64,000 nt of DNA from Nigrospora sphaerica (Eukaryota; Ascomycota; Sordariomycetes; Amphisphaeriales; Apiosporaceae), in the NCBI GenBank assembly GCA_018287875.1, contig JAGVVL010000023.1, positions 1-64,000 on the forward strand. The letters are read 5' to 3'. The translations under genes and the position numbers were made by a program. Shown here in pieces: positions 45,601-58,200 of this stretch; positions within the stretch are counted from its first letter, which is position 1; each line of letters opens with the position of its first letter. The notes beneath the pieces are model-generated. The model ran no database searches. It was given only the letters and a program-made list of their open reading frames with translations, and was not told the DNA's origin.

Positions 45601-47117
45601 GTACAAGCCCGAGCGCATGCCCGAATCCATCGTGCACTCGAGACTACCCGGGCAGGAGAATAAGAAGGGTGCCGAAAGACTGGACACGGTGGCGTGCGTC
45701 CCGTGCACTAGCCTGGTCCATTGGAGGCGAAAGGCACGAGACGAAAGGCACGAGACAGCTTGCCTTCGTCGACGCCCCAATACTAGCAACGCCCCGAAAA
45801 GGAGAGGAAGACGACGATACGGGGACTCATTGCAGGGCGTCTTCCCATAGCGCACCATATCCCTTACGGGGCTCCCGTACTCGGCGAGTGACCACCGTGC
45901 CATCCCGATGACGTTCAAATTCCTTAGGAACAAGAGCAAGTTGCTACTTCAACCCTACCATCGTCCCCGCCACTCCCCGTATGCACGCCGCCAATTTTTG
46001 GTCGTCATAGCCCTGGTCTCTACGGTGCTGGTAGCTGCGTATGTCCTTCCAGTCCCTACCCCGTTTCGAAAGAGCTTTGTTGTTGGCATAGGTCCGAACT
46101 CAGTTGAACGCTAGCCGCTACCTCTCCCCGACTCAGTGGAGGCCAGCGGCCCCAAACCATGATAGAGCTACTACGCAACGGCTCTCCTGACTTCCCCTTT
46201 GGATGCGCTGCGAGTTAACACCGGCTCTGGACCCATAGACCCGTCCCAAGTTCAGCGGTTCACCCCTGATGTTCCACCGGCCTCGTCGTACCGATCATCC
46301 AATCGACTGCCGATGCCCTATATGCACCGCATTCCCCTCCGGTACGCGCAGTCCGCCTCTGGCCTTGTGGATAGAAAGAAGCCTGGAGCACCAGCTAGTT
46401 AAGTGCTGCGCTTTGGGAACGTGGCGCGCACGGCCGGTTCGACAAGGGCCGGCGACCAATCTGGTATATACCAGCAGCGGTCGTCTCGTTTGGGCATGCC
46501 GCGCGGAAGGAGGCATTGGTTCTCCGTGGCATCAGCTGCTACAAGGCTTAGGTTATTCGTGCTGTTGGAGGGCCGGCCTGCGGGGCGTACGCGCTTCCAA
46601 TTCCGTATTATTTGTACTGTGATACTGTCTGCATCGAGATCGTGACGTCTGTGGGCCCCTCACCACGAAGCATGGTAACCGCCACCATATCTCGCGAATC
46701 GGGTTTTACATTCTTTGTCGCCTAAATCACGCAGCACGTCATCTAGAAGACGGTCTACTTATCGTCGAAATCCTTTTTGCAAAATCTTTGCATGCGTACA
46801 AACGGCACGCAGTGGCGTGGCGATCCCTTCTTACGGGCCGTACACCACGGTTCGCCCCCTGTCTGCGATAAGGCCATGGCTTCTTCTTTGCGACCCCGTC
46901 CTTTGTGACGCAAGGGGCGAAGCTTCCCATCTCTGGGTACTGTGCATTGATGTCCCAACGGGCAAGGGCGAGGGGTTTAGAAAGCAACTAAGAGTAAGTT
47001 AGCTTAGCCTTGGTACCAAGGCCGGGGCGACAGCGACGACCAGCCCCGGCGCAGGACCGTTCGAGTGTCCCATACATCTGCCCAGTACCCCTAGCCTGCC
47101 GTAGTCTTCCATCGACA
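42631..47117. other. GC-rich region without a recognised gene
   Basis: Many open frames overlap in both directions with no stable motif. The one gene-like hint is 45908-46114 (+), whose peptide has a basic N-terminus and one hydrophobic helix (QFLVVIALVSTVLVAAYVL), like a type II membrane anchor; no catalytic domain follows. A 13-base direct repeat, gaaaggcacgaga, occurs at about 45728-45755. Confidence 0.4.
43994..44092. repeat. Tandem repeat, about 17-18 bp, five copies
   Basis: Units follow ggtcctgtctaggcgtg/ttggtcctgttggggtgtc. All copies are imperfect. Confidence 0.8.
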
Positions 47118-47830
47118 TAATCATAAACGGGCGGTTTCGCCTACTCCGTGGCGAAATCCATTTTCTTTTCACGCAGGCGCGATATCCAGAGTGAATAGTC
47201 GTCTTTGTGCCTCCGCCTATTGGTTGCTTGTTGCTGGGGAAAACAGCGGAGACTTGCGGTCGGCGTCTTCACGGATGCCTGCGCCCGCGCCGGGGGCATC
47301 GGGTGATTCGTGGGAAAGGAACGACGAAAACGGGATTCAGGCCACACCGACCGGCTTCGCATGTGGCCCCGGACGACATGGGGTTTCTCCCTTGGCCCTC
47401 AGAAAAGATTCAACGGTTTCCCCAGGCTAGACTGGCCCAATATCTTGCAGCCCAACACATGTTTTGCCACGCGCTCAACATAGCAGGCTCTGCTTCTCCG
47501 CACCTTTTTTGCCCGTCTACACTCCTGGAGCGGACGATGTCCCTCCATCAGGCCAAAGATCGAGCACCCTGCGCTTGCGTACAGCCGCCCCAGGACGCCG
47601 GCCGCCCCGGGACGGGTCGCGACGATTCCAGTGGCAGTATTTTGTTTGCAACGCGTGAATCCTCACTACAAGCTTTTATTGGTTTCTTGAGACGCAAGCG
47701 CGGGTAGCTGGACGATCTGTCTTGCGCGGACGGCGTACTGGCTACGGGCAACGACCGCTGGAGAATGCGATACGGGGCCCCTTTCAGTACCGCTTCCCAG
47801 GCTTTTCGACGAATCAAAGCTAGCGACGAC
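47118..47830. repeat. Tandemly duplicated ~0.7-kb module, copy A
   Basis: The module aligns along its whole length with 47908-48600, offset 790 bp. The best conserved block (47275-47340, starting atgcctgcgcccgcgcc) differs from its partner at seven positions, all transitions. Both copies share a frame whose peptides align (RMPAPAPGASGDSWE versus RMPAPAPGASSDSWE), but no known domain is seen. Confidence 0.75.
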
Positions 47831-47907
47831 GAGCCCTGGAGTAAGACCGGTCGGGGTGCCCAGCGCATCCGTCCATCATCCATAGCCTACCGCAACCCTC
47901 GCTGAGC

Positions 47908-48600
47908 ACAGCTGTAATCGAACTGCTTCACGTACCCCGTGGCAAAGTGTTCATTGGCCAACGCAGATACGACCTCTAGGGTGAATAGTCTTCTTTATAC
48001 ACCTGCCCATTGGCTATCTGTCGCTAGGGGAAACAGCCGGGGGCTGTGGTTGGGGTATCCACGGATGCCTGCGCCCGCGCCAGGGGCATCGAGCGATTCG
48101 TGGGAAAGGAGCAACGAGAACGGGATTCAACCCCAGTCTACTTTCGCATGAGCCTCAGACGGCATGGAGGTGGGGAAGATCCTACGATTTGGCCACCATA
48201 GACTGGCCGGATGCCTTGCGGCACAATACGCGTTGCCATGCCCTCAACGTGTTACGTTCAGGTTGCCCGCATCTTGCTCTGCCCAGCTGCGTTCCTGGAA
48301 CATACGCCGTCCTTCCCCCAGACAGGCCGAAGATCCAGTACCCTACACGCATTACCTACAGCCACTCTAGGACGGGTCCATAATGAGTCCGGTGCTAACC
48401 CCTGTTTTACACACATGAACCCTCGCCAAGAGTTTTCGTTTGGTGTTTTTCCCCAAGACGCAAGTGCGGGCAGCTAGACGATCTGTCTTGCGTGAACGCC
48501 GTCCTGGCCAAAGGCAATGGCCGCCGGACGATACAGGCCCTTTCCAGCACCGGATGCCCGGGCCATTGTCCTGGACACCAATCGCGGAACAATCCGAAGA
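47908..48600. repeat. Tandemly duplicated ~0.7-kb module, copy B
   Basis: This is the second copy of the module at 47118-47830, in the same orientation. Conserved landmarks are ggtgaatagtc, ggggaaacagc, cgcgccaggggcatcgag, agacgatctgtcttgcg and a final acgatac-ggccctttc. It leads directly toward the degraded regulator at 48.9 kb. Confidence 0.75.
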
Positions 48601-48937
48601 GGGCCTCTGCCCGGCGGCCGAAAGATGACCCTTCCCCCTACATCAACAATGGAAACGTGACCCATCGGCACCATGCGAGAGGGGCTCGGTGGCCCTATCT
48701 CGACAGCGTGCTTTCATGCAAAGACACCGGATCCTGCTTATGCTGTTCGCCAGTGTTGTAATCACAGGGTGCACAGATGCGCCGCCCCTGATCCCATAAC
48801 CCCAGAAGACCCCGTAGACGGCACTGCTTTCCCTTTGGCCTATACCACTGGCTTACCCGCCCGCACCACCTGGCGGCTTGTTTACACTTGCCCGGACTGT
48901 TTCATGCACACGCCTCCGGCGCGTTCCTCCTTTCATC

Positions 48938-49479
48938 CCACAAGGCATGCGTTCTGCCTTGCCCCGAGCAAAATACCCGACAACCCCCGACGTTTCGACC
49001 ACGTCGTCGACCACGTCGTCAACCACGTCCCGAAGCCGAGCGTGGCGAGCCCCCGACTACAAGCCCGACAGACCGGTGCACAAGTGGAAGCCCGTAGAGG
49101 TCGCTTGCACGAGATGCCGCCCCAGACAGCGAAACGGGACGGCGAGAGGCCCGACCTCGGCGCTTGCCGCCAGCACCACACCAAGCGCGAGTACGACGAC
49201 TGCGACCCCGATACGATGCCGCATGCGAATTTGAGACGGGAATACCAGCACCTCGTCGGGAAGGTGGCGGGCTACGTTCAGCTTCTCGAGCTGTTGCGGA
49301 CCCGTCCAAAAGAGGAAGCTACTCTCATTCTTAAACAACTACGGGGAAACCGCAGTGCGCACGCCGTACTCGGCCTCATCAAGGAGGGGCGCCCGCCACT
49401 CGACGGCTCTAGTTTCCCTATACATCAGGAGATCGAATCGGCCCATACGAGTCTTCTTGGTGGACGGAACTCGTGCTGA
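48938..49479 (+). pseudogene. Degraded Zn2Cys6 regulator
   Basis: Two homologous pieces survive. The DNA-binding cluster reads VACTRCRPRQ (first two Cys) and, after a frame change, KRDGERPDLGACRQHHTKREY, where the expected pattern is K-C-D-G-E-R-P-x-C-x2-C-x6-C. Three of the six zinc ligands are lost, two as Arg. A dimerisation/linker region typical of these proteins follows: LRREYQHLVGKVAGYVQLLE, then LLRTRPKEEATLILKQLR and VLGLIKEG. A 12-base repeat (gaccacgtcgtc) lies at 49000-49030. No activation domain is seen. It is an inactivated relative of the intact regulator families, not of the 52.9-kb gene specifically. Confidence 0.55.
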
Positions 49480-50393
49480 TCGTCGATGACGCGTTGCACC
49501 TCGGCCAATGCCCTGGGTAGTGTCGGTTTTCAACCACCCCGTTTTCATTGGCGGTTGTTCCTGTCCTTGCTATAGTAGTACTTGATGTCCTTTTTATCTC
49601 AATGCCGCTGTAACTCCCTGGGTGTTGGCTACCCGGATGCCTGACGGAAGGAGCCAGCGGGAACAGAAGACGGGCCAGCGGCTGCTGACGCCTTGCATAT
49701 CGACCATTGCCCTGCGGCTGAGAAGCGACGTCCGGGGTGTTCCAATGTTCCAGGGAGCTTTGTGTTCGTGGGCGGCCCATCAACCCTAGCCCCAGGCGTG
49801 CCGTCGTTAACGTAGCCGGCGCCGGTGGCGTTTTCAGTGTGGCGTGCAAGACCTGCCTAGCCTCTTTACGCCCGTTGGCACGAGACAATCTCTATTTCGA
49901 AACGGCCGACTGCGATGGGAATCTCGAGGAGTTCCCATGCCTGCCTCGAGGCCCAATGCTTTCTTCACCTCCATACCCGGCTGCATGACGAGAACGGCAA
50001 CCAACTGGTCGCAAATCAAGAGCGTTGATGTTCCTGACAACAGGGCCAACAACAGAGCCAACAACAGTTCCCGCCAGGCATCGAAGTAGCCAGGAAGCTG
50101 CCGGTACTCACCCACGGGCCCCACTGGTCAATTGCAATACAACAAAGCTCTCTTCTCCTATGCAACTTACATTCTCTGAAACCACTTAACATACGCATCC
50201 AAAACTCGCAACGCCCCTCGCCGACGCCCAGCCAGATGTAGCCCCCGAGTAAGGCTGCATCGTGCCCTATGTCTCTTTCGATATGGTTTACAGCCTCAGA
50301 TCCACTTCAATAGAGCTGACTTGCTCGTAATTATTCCCTACTGAGAAGTGGTCAACAATGTCCCACCCCATGGATTCTTGTTTGTTCGACCAT
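49480..50393. other. No gene recognised
   Basis: A minus-strand frame (50124-49834) has a hydrophobic stretch (ELLLALLLALLSGTSTLLI) but no recognised family. A short run, caacagggccaacaacagagccaacaacag, lies near 50039-50068. Confidence 0.4.
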
Positions 50394-51263
50394 TCAGGGT
50401 TTTAACAGCTTAAAAGGAAACCCTCGCACCATTAAGCTGGGTCGGGGGCAGAAAACTGGAACAGGTATCAAGGCAGTGGGATCGCGAGAGCCAACGTACA
50501 GTAGGGCCAAGGTCAGATCGCCATGGATACTGGCCTTCAGCGTCACCTCCACCTCGAGATTCAAGTCCAAGCGAAGTTTCATGCCGTTGTGTCCCTCGTC
50601 CCTGTGGCGGACCGTTTGCTGCTGCGGATTCTCCGGTGTAATCTCGCGTTGTATCTGCAAGTCCTGCTTCTCATCTAGGCTGTGCCTTCGTCTGTGACGA
50701 GATCTTACGTTTCTCTCCCCGTCGTCCGCTCCCTGGTCCACCCCCACGTATGTAGACCAGTTGCGGGGCCTTCTAGCTCGGGGCCGCCTCCCCGGCATCT
50801 CTTGCATGGGCCGTAGCGGATCGCAGCGCGAGCGCCTTGGGTGCGACGGTGGTGAAGAGTCCTCAACCGCTGTTGCGGGATCGCTATTGACGAAAGTGTT
50901 TAGCTCGCCGCATCCTAGCTGCTTCTCGGCCTGGATCGAGGCATACTTTGCTTGTCTGGACTCGCCAGAAGTTTCCGCCTCCGTACAAGGAGCCCGCCGG
51001 CCCCCATCCCATTGGATTCCTGGCCGGTCGTCTGGAGTGTCGTTTTGCTGGAGGCTTGCACCCTCCTGGCGACGTTTAGTTATGTGCTGGCCTGGAAACG
51101 ATTCGTTGAACGGTTCATAGCCACGCGTACCGTCGGCCTGGGAATCCCGTTGGTAGTACTCTGCATCCATCAGATCCCGTGCTCGAGCTGTGTGATCTTC
51201 TGGCTCGGATGGCTTGCTATAAGGCGTGAGGAACGCCTTTGTTCTTGTATTACGATATGTCAA
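50394..51263 (-). CDS. Conserved-looking hypothetical protein, 289 aa, KLRLDLNLEVEV motif
   Basis: The protein is hydrophilic and probably disordered for most of its length, rich in Arg, Glu, Pro and Gln. Near its C-terminus come EITPENPQQQTVRHRDEGH and then an ordered amphipathic segment, MKLRLDLNLEVEVTLKASIH, followed by GDLTLALL. I recall similar C-terminal segments in fungal proteins of unknown function, but cannot name a family. The last 35 residues after LALL look unlike the rest, so the true end or an intron may lie near 50500. No signal peptide or membrane helix is clear. It is open over 290 codons, in contrast to the broken genes around it. Confidence 0.55.
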   Translation of the reverse strand: MTYRNTRTKAFLTPYSKPSEPEDHTARARDLMDAEYYQRDSQADGTRGYEPFNESFPGQHITKRRQEGASLQQNDTPDDRPGIQWDGGRRAPCTEAETSGESRQAKYASIQAEKQLGCGELNTFVNSDPATAVEDSSPPSHPRRSRCDPLRPMQEMPGRRPRARRPRNWSTYVGVDQGADDGERNVRSRHRRRHSLDEKQDLQIQREITPENPQQQTVRHRDEGHNGMKLRLDLNLEVEVTLKASIHGDLTLALLYVGSRDPTALIPVPVFCPRPSLMVRGFPFKLLKP

Positions 51264-52933
51264 ATTTCTCTTATCTGTCCTGACCTACGAGGATTATAAG
51301 GGTTGTTCTCTGCACCCATCCATTCGGTATTCCCGTCCTTCCCACTTCGCTTGCCACATTGCACAAAGATAGAGGGAGCAATCCTCATCGAGATCACCCT
51401 GCCACCTTCCTCTCCACAAAACCCCTCCTAGCCACAGTCTCACTCCAGTGGGCAAGGCTTAACGCGCCACGACGAGTCCCTCTACAGTGGCCTTGACACG
51501 TTAGCGCTGACCAGAACCCTGGATTCTTTAGCGTGGTTCGACGTGAGGCGATTTCCTTAGCCGCGACCATACGTAGCTCCAAACCTTCGTCGCAGGGGGC
51601 GACAGTCCAGGTAGGGCTTAGAACTAAGGCAGCCTAGAAGGGACCAAGGCCAATGTTGGTGGTTTCAGCGTTTCCAGCGCGGAATCCACCGTAAGGTAAC
51701 CCAATTCCGCGACCATCGCCGGGACCTCGGAATTCAAAGTGATGTACAACCGGGGCACCGGCGGTCATGACACCAGGGTTTCCTACAGAGCGACCAAACG
51801 ACATACATAGCTACATCAGGCACACGCCCTTTCCCCTCTCTGGCCGAACCCCTGACGTGCGACGTGATCTTTGGCCAATGGGCCGACCAGAGTGGCAAGC
51901 AAGAGGGATTGGGCCAATGCTGCGGATGAGTAAACGACGCGCGCCCTTCCACGCTCTCACAGCAGAACCCAGAAGGGTACGGGACCACCGATTCAAACTC
52001 TCTAGGAATTCCACGTCTGTTCCGCCATTCAATGCCAAACAGGGAGCGTTGACCTACAGCGAGAGACCCACGCCCCCTCTTGCGGTGTACGCCAACAGAG
52101 GCCATCACTGAACAGAAGCAGCCAGCTAAAGAATAACAACCCGGGGCATCATATTGTTGTTCACTATGAGATTTTTGGGGTGCTCTCAGAGTGGTTATGC
52201 GTGGTATGACCAGGTGTGACATGCCATCGGTCTCCGCGCAACGACAGTACGCATACTAGCGAGGCCACACCGCAGACGACGCCACGGCAACATCCACCAC
52301 GCCGGTGGCCTTCGGCGGGACCTTGAGATGGCTATCAGCAGGGCAAAGCATCAAGGATCTCATCCTGATACCAATGGCGACCCAGCCGCACTTTCTGCCT
52401 ATCTTGGCAACGTTAACGAATGACGTGTAAAGCGCCGTCCTGATTTCGACCCCATGAAACCTTCCACAGCCCACACCGTACAGGCCTGGATCATTCCATG
52501 GCCTACTACAAAAGCCAGCTAGTTCATGTTGACGACCAGGCTCAGACGGCCCATCAGAATGACGGCCGGTCTCTAGCACATGTTGTTGACCAAAACCCCT
52601 TCGTGCAATCGACCCCAGCGGGTTGGTGGACGCTATGCTTGCGTGCCCCCATCTCCCGAATACCGCATCTTGGCAGGCCCCTCGCCCTACCCTCTACGTA
52701 GCGATGTCCCGATCCCATTAAACCGACGAACCAGGACAGCCGTGCTGTCTACCACTCGTATGCAGTATTTTCTCATGGGGAAGTGAATTTGTGTTAGAGT
52801 CATCGCCCGACCTCTGAAGGCGAGTTCATGCGACTTTTGCTCCTAGAAGTAACATTGAAACCTGATAAAGCTCGTCCATGATCAGGGATGGAATCCAGCC
52901 TGGTTCTTTCAAACCCCGAACTAGCTGAACAAG
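51264..52933. other. No gene; promoter side of the large regulator
   Basis: Open frames on the minus strand at 52222-51734 have no recognised domain. The interval separates two divergently oriented genes and presumably contains both promoters. Confidence 0.4.
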
Positions 52934-55227
52934 ATGCCCCAATCCCTATCAGAACCAGATCAAAAACCACCCGAATCCATCTGTCGACCCCGAGATCCGG
53001 ACGTCACCACCTCGCCTGATGGACAGGGCGGCTGCTTGATTTCTCACTGTCTGAGCCCTCCCACCAATCAAAAGCGAAGTGGATATGGGGAAATTCCCAA
53101 GGCGAAGCGGCGACTTCCGACCGCTAAGGGAAGACGAACGAAAATCAGCTGCGACTCTTGCAGGACCAGCCGGCGCAAATGTCAGCGCCCCGAGTACACT
53201 GGGTGGAAAGACGAAGTTCAACGCGTCAGCGAAGAAGAGCCAGTCGGCCCCTGCATGTCGTGTCTGGAGGCCGGCCTGCTATGCAGGGTAACATTACCTC
53301 GAATGCACAGGTTCTCTGGCGACGCGAAAAATTTCAGCCGGCGGTACGAGGCTCTGATGGGAATCGTCCAAGGCCTTTACCCGCAACTGGGCTCCGAACC
53401 CACCGCTGAAGAGCTGGCCCTGTTCGGCCAAGAACGAGGAGTCGCGATGCCGGGTGGAGGGCTTGAGCAGCACGGCAGACAACAACCATCCCATAGTACC
53501 CACCTTATTCTACTACGGCACTTCCTAACGTCAGAGTGACTGTCCCAGAGGTAGCGAATGAATGCACGGCTCTGGTCTGCGACGAGTGCGGAAACGCCAA
53601 TTCCGTTGATCCATCTGGATCCTTTTCCTTCATCTCGAGGTTGCGGACTCTTATTACCAACCGTTTGATGCCACCCGACTTCAACCTCAGCAACGAAAAA
53701 CCGAGATACTCCTCAAGGCCCGCGGATGTGACAACTGTGGGATCATTGTACCAGCACTGTGACCTTGGAAGGTTGCTATTCAACCCCGGTGGCTTTGTAC
53801 CGCACCAATCGCAGAACGGACGCGGTTCCACCACCTCGGAGCTGGCCCGAGAATGCAGTGGGGACAGGGGTGCCGTCTGCCGTCTGCCACATTGTGTTTC
53901 GGCACACCAGGTTGAGCTACCCTGCAGAGAGGACTCGGACAGCTGCATCGAGGCCTTCTTCCGCTATTTGCATCCCGATTTCCTCCTCTTCCATAGGCCT
54001 ACATTCCAAATGGTCTATGAGGAAATCTGGGACGCAGTCGAAACGTCCCGCGGAGAACAAGGGTCTGAGATCTCAACCGGATGGCTCGGCTGCCTGTACA
54101 TGATCTACGCGCTCGGCTCCCGATTTCTGGCCCAGAACGAAAAGTGGTCGACATTCCAACACCAATGGTTTACGAAAACGAAGGGCCTGGCGACTCAATG
54201 CGTTCCCTTGAGCCTCCCCAGCGTCTGTGCTCTGATGCTTCAGTCCCTCTACTTGACCTACCAAAACGATCACACGACGGCTTGGATCTACCACGGCTCG
54301 GCTTTCCAATGCGCCATGGCGCTAGGGATGCATCGCCAAGACGTCTCCACAACCTTCCATCCTTTTACGCGCGAGCTGCGGAAGCGTGTGTGGTGGACTC
54401 TTTACATTTACGAGCAAAGTCTTTGCTGTGACCTAGGGCACCCGACGGCCACGGACGATGGAGAGGTCAGTGTTGCCTTCCCCGACGAAAACATCCTAGA
54501 ATGCGCCTATGGCCAGCCGCCCAAGCTGGTGGAGTGGTCTTCGCGGCTCTGGCATCTCTTGGGGTGCATTCGGAAAGACGTGTGCAACCAGCCGGCTGAC
54601 CCCGTGGGTGGGTACAGCCAAGTGGTCCAGCACCTGCGACGCCTTCTGAGTTGGCGCGCCAGTGCCCCGTCGGAGATATTTCTCCAGCTCACGAGTCTGA
54701 GTGAAGCCAATGCTGCTACTTGGCGGGCCTCGATGCTGCTGCGCATCACCTATCAGTGCGCACTTGGCCTGCTGACGAGGAACTCACTACTGAGGACCGT
54801 TACGGCCAGTAAGCAACATCAAGGCCTTGGGATGGATGCCTATATCATCGGCCAGCTGGACCAGATTTGCGTCACGTCCGCTATGCGCACCGTGGATCTT
54901 CTCGTTGAATTGTGGCGTGGCGGCCGTTTTCAGAGGACCTTCCGGCTTGACGCCCACTCTGCTTTTGTTGCGAACGTGGAAATCGAATTGAGACTTGTCG
55001 CCCCCGACTCGGGGATGCTTAGGCGGGATCCTTGTGAGAAACACTGGCGTCCCTGGGAGTCCGAGCCTTCGGAGACACAGGACGATGCCCTGGCTACGGA
55101 GTCCCGGACTGACCTGGACCATGACTTGGAGTTCCTCATTACACGCAATCACCTTACCGAGTGCTACAGCATGACAAGCCTGGAGGATGCGGTAAACAAG
55201 GTCCATAATATCCAGGGGATGTCATGA
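52934..55227 (+). CDS. Zn2Cys6 transcription factor with fungal-specific TF domain
   Basis: This is a nuclear regulator. The N-terminal half (from ATG 52934) has a basic stretch, then CDSCRTSRRKC and CMSCLEAGLLC. These give six cysteines as C-x2-C-x6-C-x23-C-x2-C-x6-C; the middle loop is longer than the usual 5-12 residues. A second 563-codon frame (53536-55227) carries the fungal transcription-factor domain: AFFRYLHPDFLLFHRPTF, AWIYHGSAFQCAMALGMHR, and ELRKRVWWTLYIYEQSLC, then GHPTATDD. Splicing out 53496-53536 (GTACCC...CTAACGTCAGAG, 41 nt) would join both frames into 750 residues and create an ATG at the junction. That intron is unusually short, so a one-base indel is an alternative. Target genes cannot be inferred. 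Confidence 0.82.
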
Positions 55228-58200
55228 ATAATTGGGCTAGCCAAAGTCGTGATGTGTATTCGGAAATACGCTTCAAGGCCGTGTCCCGCCTGAGCAGTTG
55301 TACTTTGGACACGAGAGCCAGATTCAGTTTACTATGCTTGTTTATTTCCCAGGAATGCTCTAGGTTTTCTCGCGTCAAAAAGACTTTCATTCTATTATAA
55401 TCAACACTGGTCAGGTGAAGGATGCTCTGTGGCCCCTCCAGTGAACTCATGGTGGTGGCTCCCCGTCCTACCGCGAAACCTGACGGGGATCCTCTCAACA
55501 GCGAAAGGGTTGAGGTACTACTGTACAGGGAATAGGGCTGTGGCGGGCTTGCGCCGGAGCTGCTCCGAACTACCAATAAATACCGAAGTTGCGTCAGCAA
55601 TTTGTATTTAACGCAGTAGCGCCCCTTCCTCAGCAGGCGGTTTCTCCCCGGCGGTAGCTGATTCGCCCAGTCGATTTCCGTGCTGCGGCGGAGGCTCCGA
55701 TCGATGCTCTTTCCACTGCAATATGGTAGCCGGATTCTCTGGATCCGTGATTACCGTGGTTTTTCTGTCGGCCTTCCAGAGAAAACCGGGGTTTCTATTT
55801 TTTTCTAGTGTCAAAAACAGCGGGACATCCTATTTTGGCTCTAGTGTCGTTTTTCTCTTCATACCCAAATGATTCGGATCGGAGCCACTTCACCCACAGC
55901 CCACTATCCTCGGGCGTCGACCCTTACATAAGAGAACAGAATCGGGTTACCCAGCCCTAGCTGTCTTCAAAAACATCACTGCAATGATTTCGACGTGTCT
56001 CTCGAGGCCAAGCCCTTCGAAGTACTGCGATTAGCCCGTCTGATGTGCAGAAAACTGCGGCTTCGAGTTCAAAACTAGCGGATCGATTTTGTTGACGAGA
56101 CTCGTTTGTATCTTGCTGAGCTGGTCTGGATGTCGCGACCGCTCCCTCTGTCGATGGCTCTGGATGGTAGTGTGTAGGGTTGGGTAGTCCTGCTCCTCCA
56201 CCCAAAGCGCTGTCGGTTTCATTGCCATTCTCGGCTGCGAAGTCCTCGTTCCTTCGGGGATCCCGATAGCGAAACCGCATATACTGTACGGAGTCTCTGG
56301 CCTTGGTACTCTCCAGACTCCTAACAGCGTCTCCTAAACAGTCTTCTGCAACGCATTCGTAGAAACTCTAGCCTCGCAATCGACAAGGGCTGACACCAAG
56401 AACGAGTGTCGCTGTACCGGTAGCAAACATGATTGCTAGTGTCTGGGTGAACCTATTTAGAATAAGTGCAACCCGCAGCTCTCCCTATCGATGGTATGCT
56501 TGTCGAATACGATGCGCGTCCCAGTGCATGGCGAATGGGATTGAAGCCTCGGAAACAAACAGACGTCTGATACATGCTGCGTCGATGGCGCGCCCTGTTT
56601 CTCATCAGCCTTAAGCGCAGAAAGTGATCGTAATGCCGGACTGACTCTTGCTTCTCTCCGATCCCCGGTAGACGCACACACAAGCCACTAGAACTTCGTA
56701 GACCAGGGTGAAGCAACACTCGCAATGGATCCATCGTCCATTTAATGATCGGATTCGCAGGTAGTGGAGGGCTGATGACCTAAGATCCCCACTATGGACT
56801 CCGATGCGAAGAGGAAACTCGCAGCAGGTGATAGATCTACGAAGTTAGACGCAGGGTCGGTTGGCTCAGCAAGTTGCGGGCGAACTGTTGGAGAAGGATG
56901 GGCTGACCGTGGATGGACATGAACATTTGCTCCATTGCGACTGCCTTAAGCTCCCATGGATTCTTAGGTTCACTTAAAGTTTCGTTGCGATTTGAACAAG
57001 ATACCACACGGGCATGGGTCCGTTTACAGCTTGCGCGTCGCACGCTGGGCCTTCGGGGAGTTGACAGGAACAGAAACCTGTGACCTACTTAGTTAAGAGG
57101 AGATACGGCATCATCTTGATCTGTGTTCGAGTTGGATGACTTTTGGAGCTCCTCAAAAGCAATACCATAGCGTCTTAGTAGGTAGTCTTTGCCCGTTCGA
57201 GTGGCTGCCGTAAGACCCATCCACATCCAATATTTGCCTGTTTTCTGGCCCAAGTGCGGGGTTGTGGGAATAAGAAATGAAGGCTGAAGAAGCCGGGCGT
57301 GGGAGGCGTTTTGCACTTGCTTCTAGACTTATCAGTCAGTCAATCAGTCATAGGACACCTATGGTGGCTTTTCATAATCGCCCAAACCATACCCCTTGCT
57401 ACGGCCTGGCAGTTGGTCCCCGGCAGGAGTAGCCATAATAGTACAGAGGTGGGCAGAATGATCCCACTGGCTCATGACTGGAGCTTTTGCTTCGTGGCAC
57501 GGTGGGTTAGCCCACACACCCTGTAACACCCTTGCCGTAGGTTCGCTACGTCCTTCTCCAAGGCTGCAGCTGCCACAGGACAAGTGGTAGTCCAGTAGAC
57601 TCCGGTCTACAGATCTTCAAACAATCGTATAATTAGCATAAACGTTGATTAGCCTTTGGGTTTTGTTTAGCGTCTTTTTTGAGCTGCTTCCTCCAGGGGC
57701 ATTGAATTCTGAATGAACAGGTAGTCAAGAGCGCTTGTCAAACCAGGTGGTTACTATTTTGGCTATTGCACAAAATGCTCAAAGCAGCCGGTCAAGCCTA
57801 GTATCAGGGCATTCAATACCTTAATACCGTCTTCCTTATCATATGGAACTTCCCGATGGCCGAGGATGCTCATGGGTATCTGCCCATAGTTTCCGGATCT
57901 ACTGGGATATACGCTTCTTTCCGGTTTGAAGCGGGGAAGACGTACTTAACCTATGGATGTTTAAGGCGCCTTGTTGTCTTAGTCTTTGTTTGCCGGCAAT
58001 TCATATGCTGTACTTCTTAGAACTAAGAAGAGCGTATTGTTTTCCTTTGGGCCCCAAATGCATCGACGACGTATATCCACGCCATTGATCTGCCCTAGAC
58101 CGTGACTTTACTTGTAAGTCCTCCGTTGTATCCCGGGTATGTAAGTCAAGTATCTTTTGTGAGCAATTCCCTTGCTGTCTCCACTACCGAGTCCTGTTGC

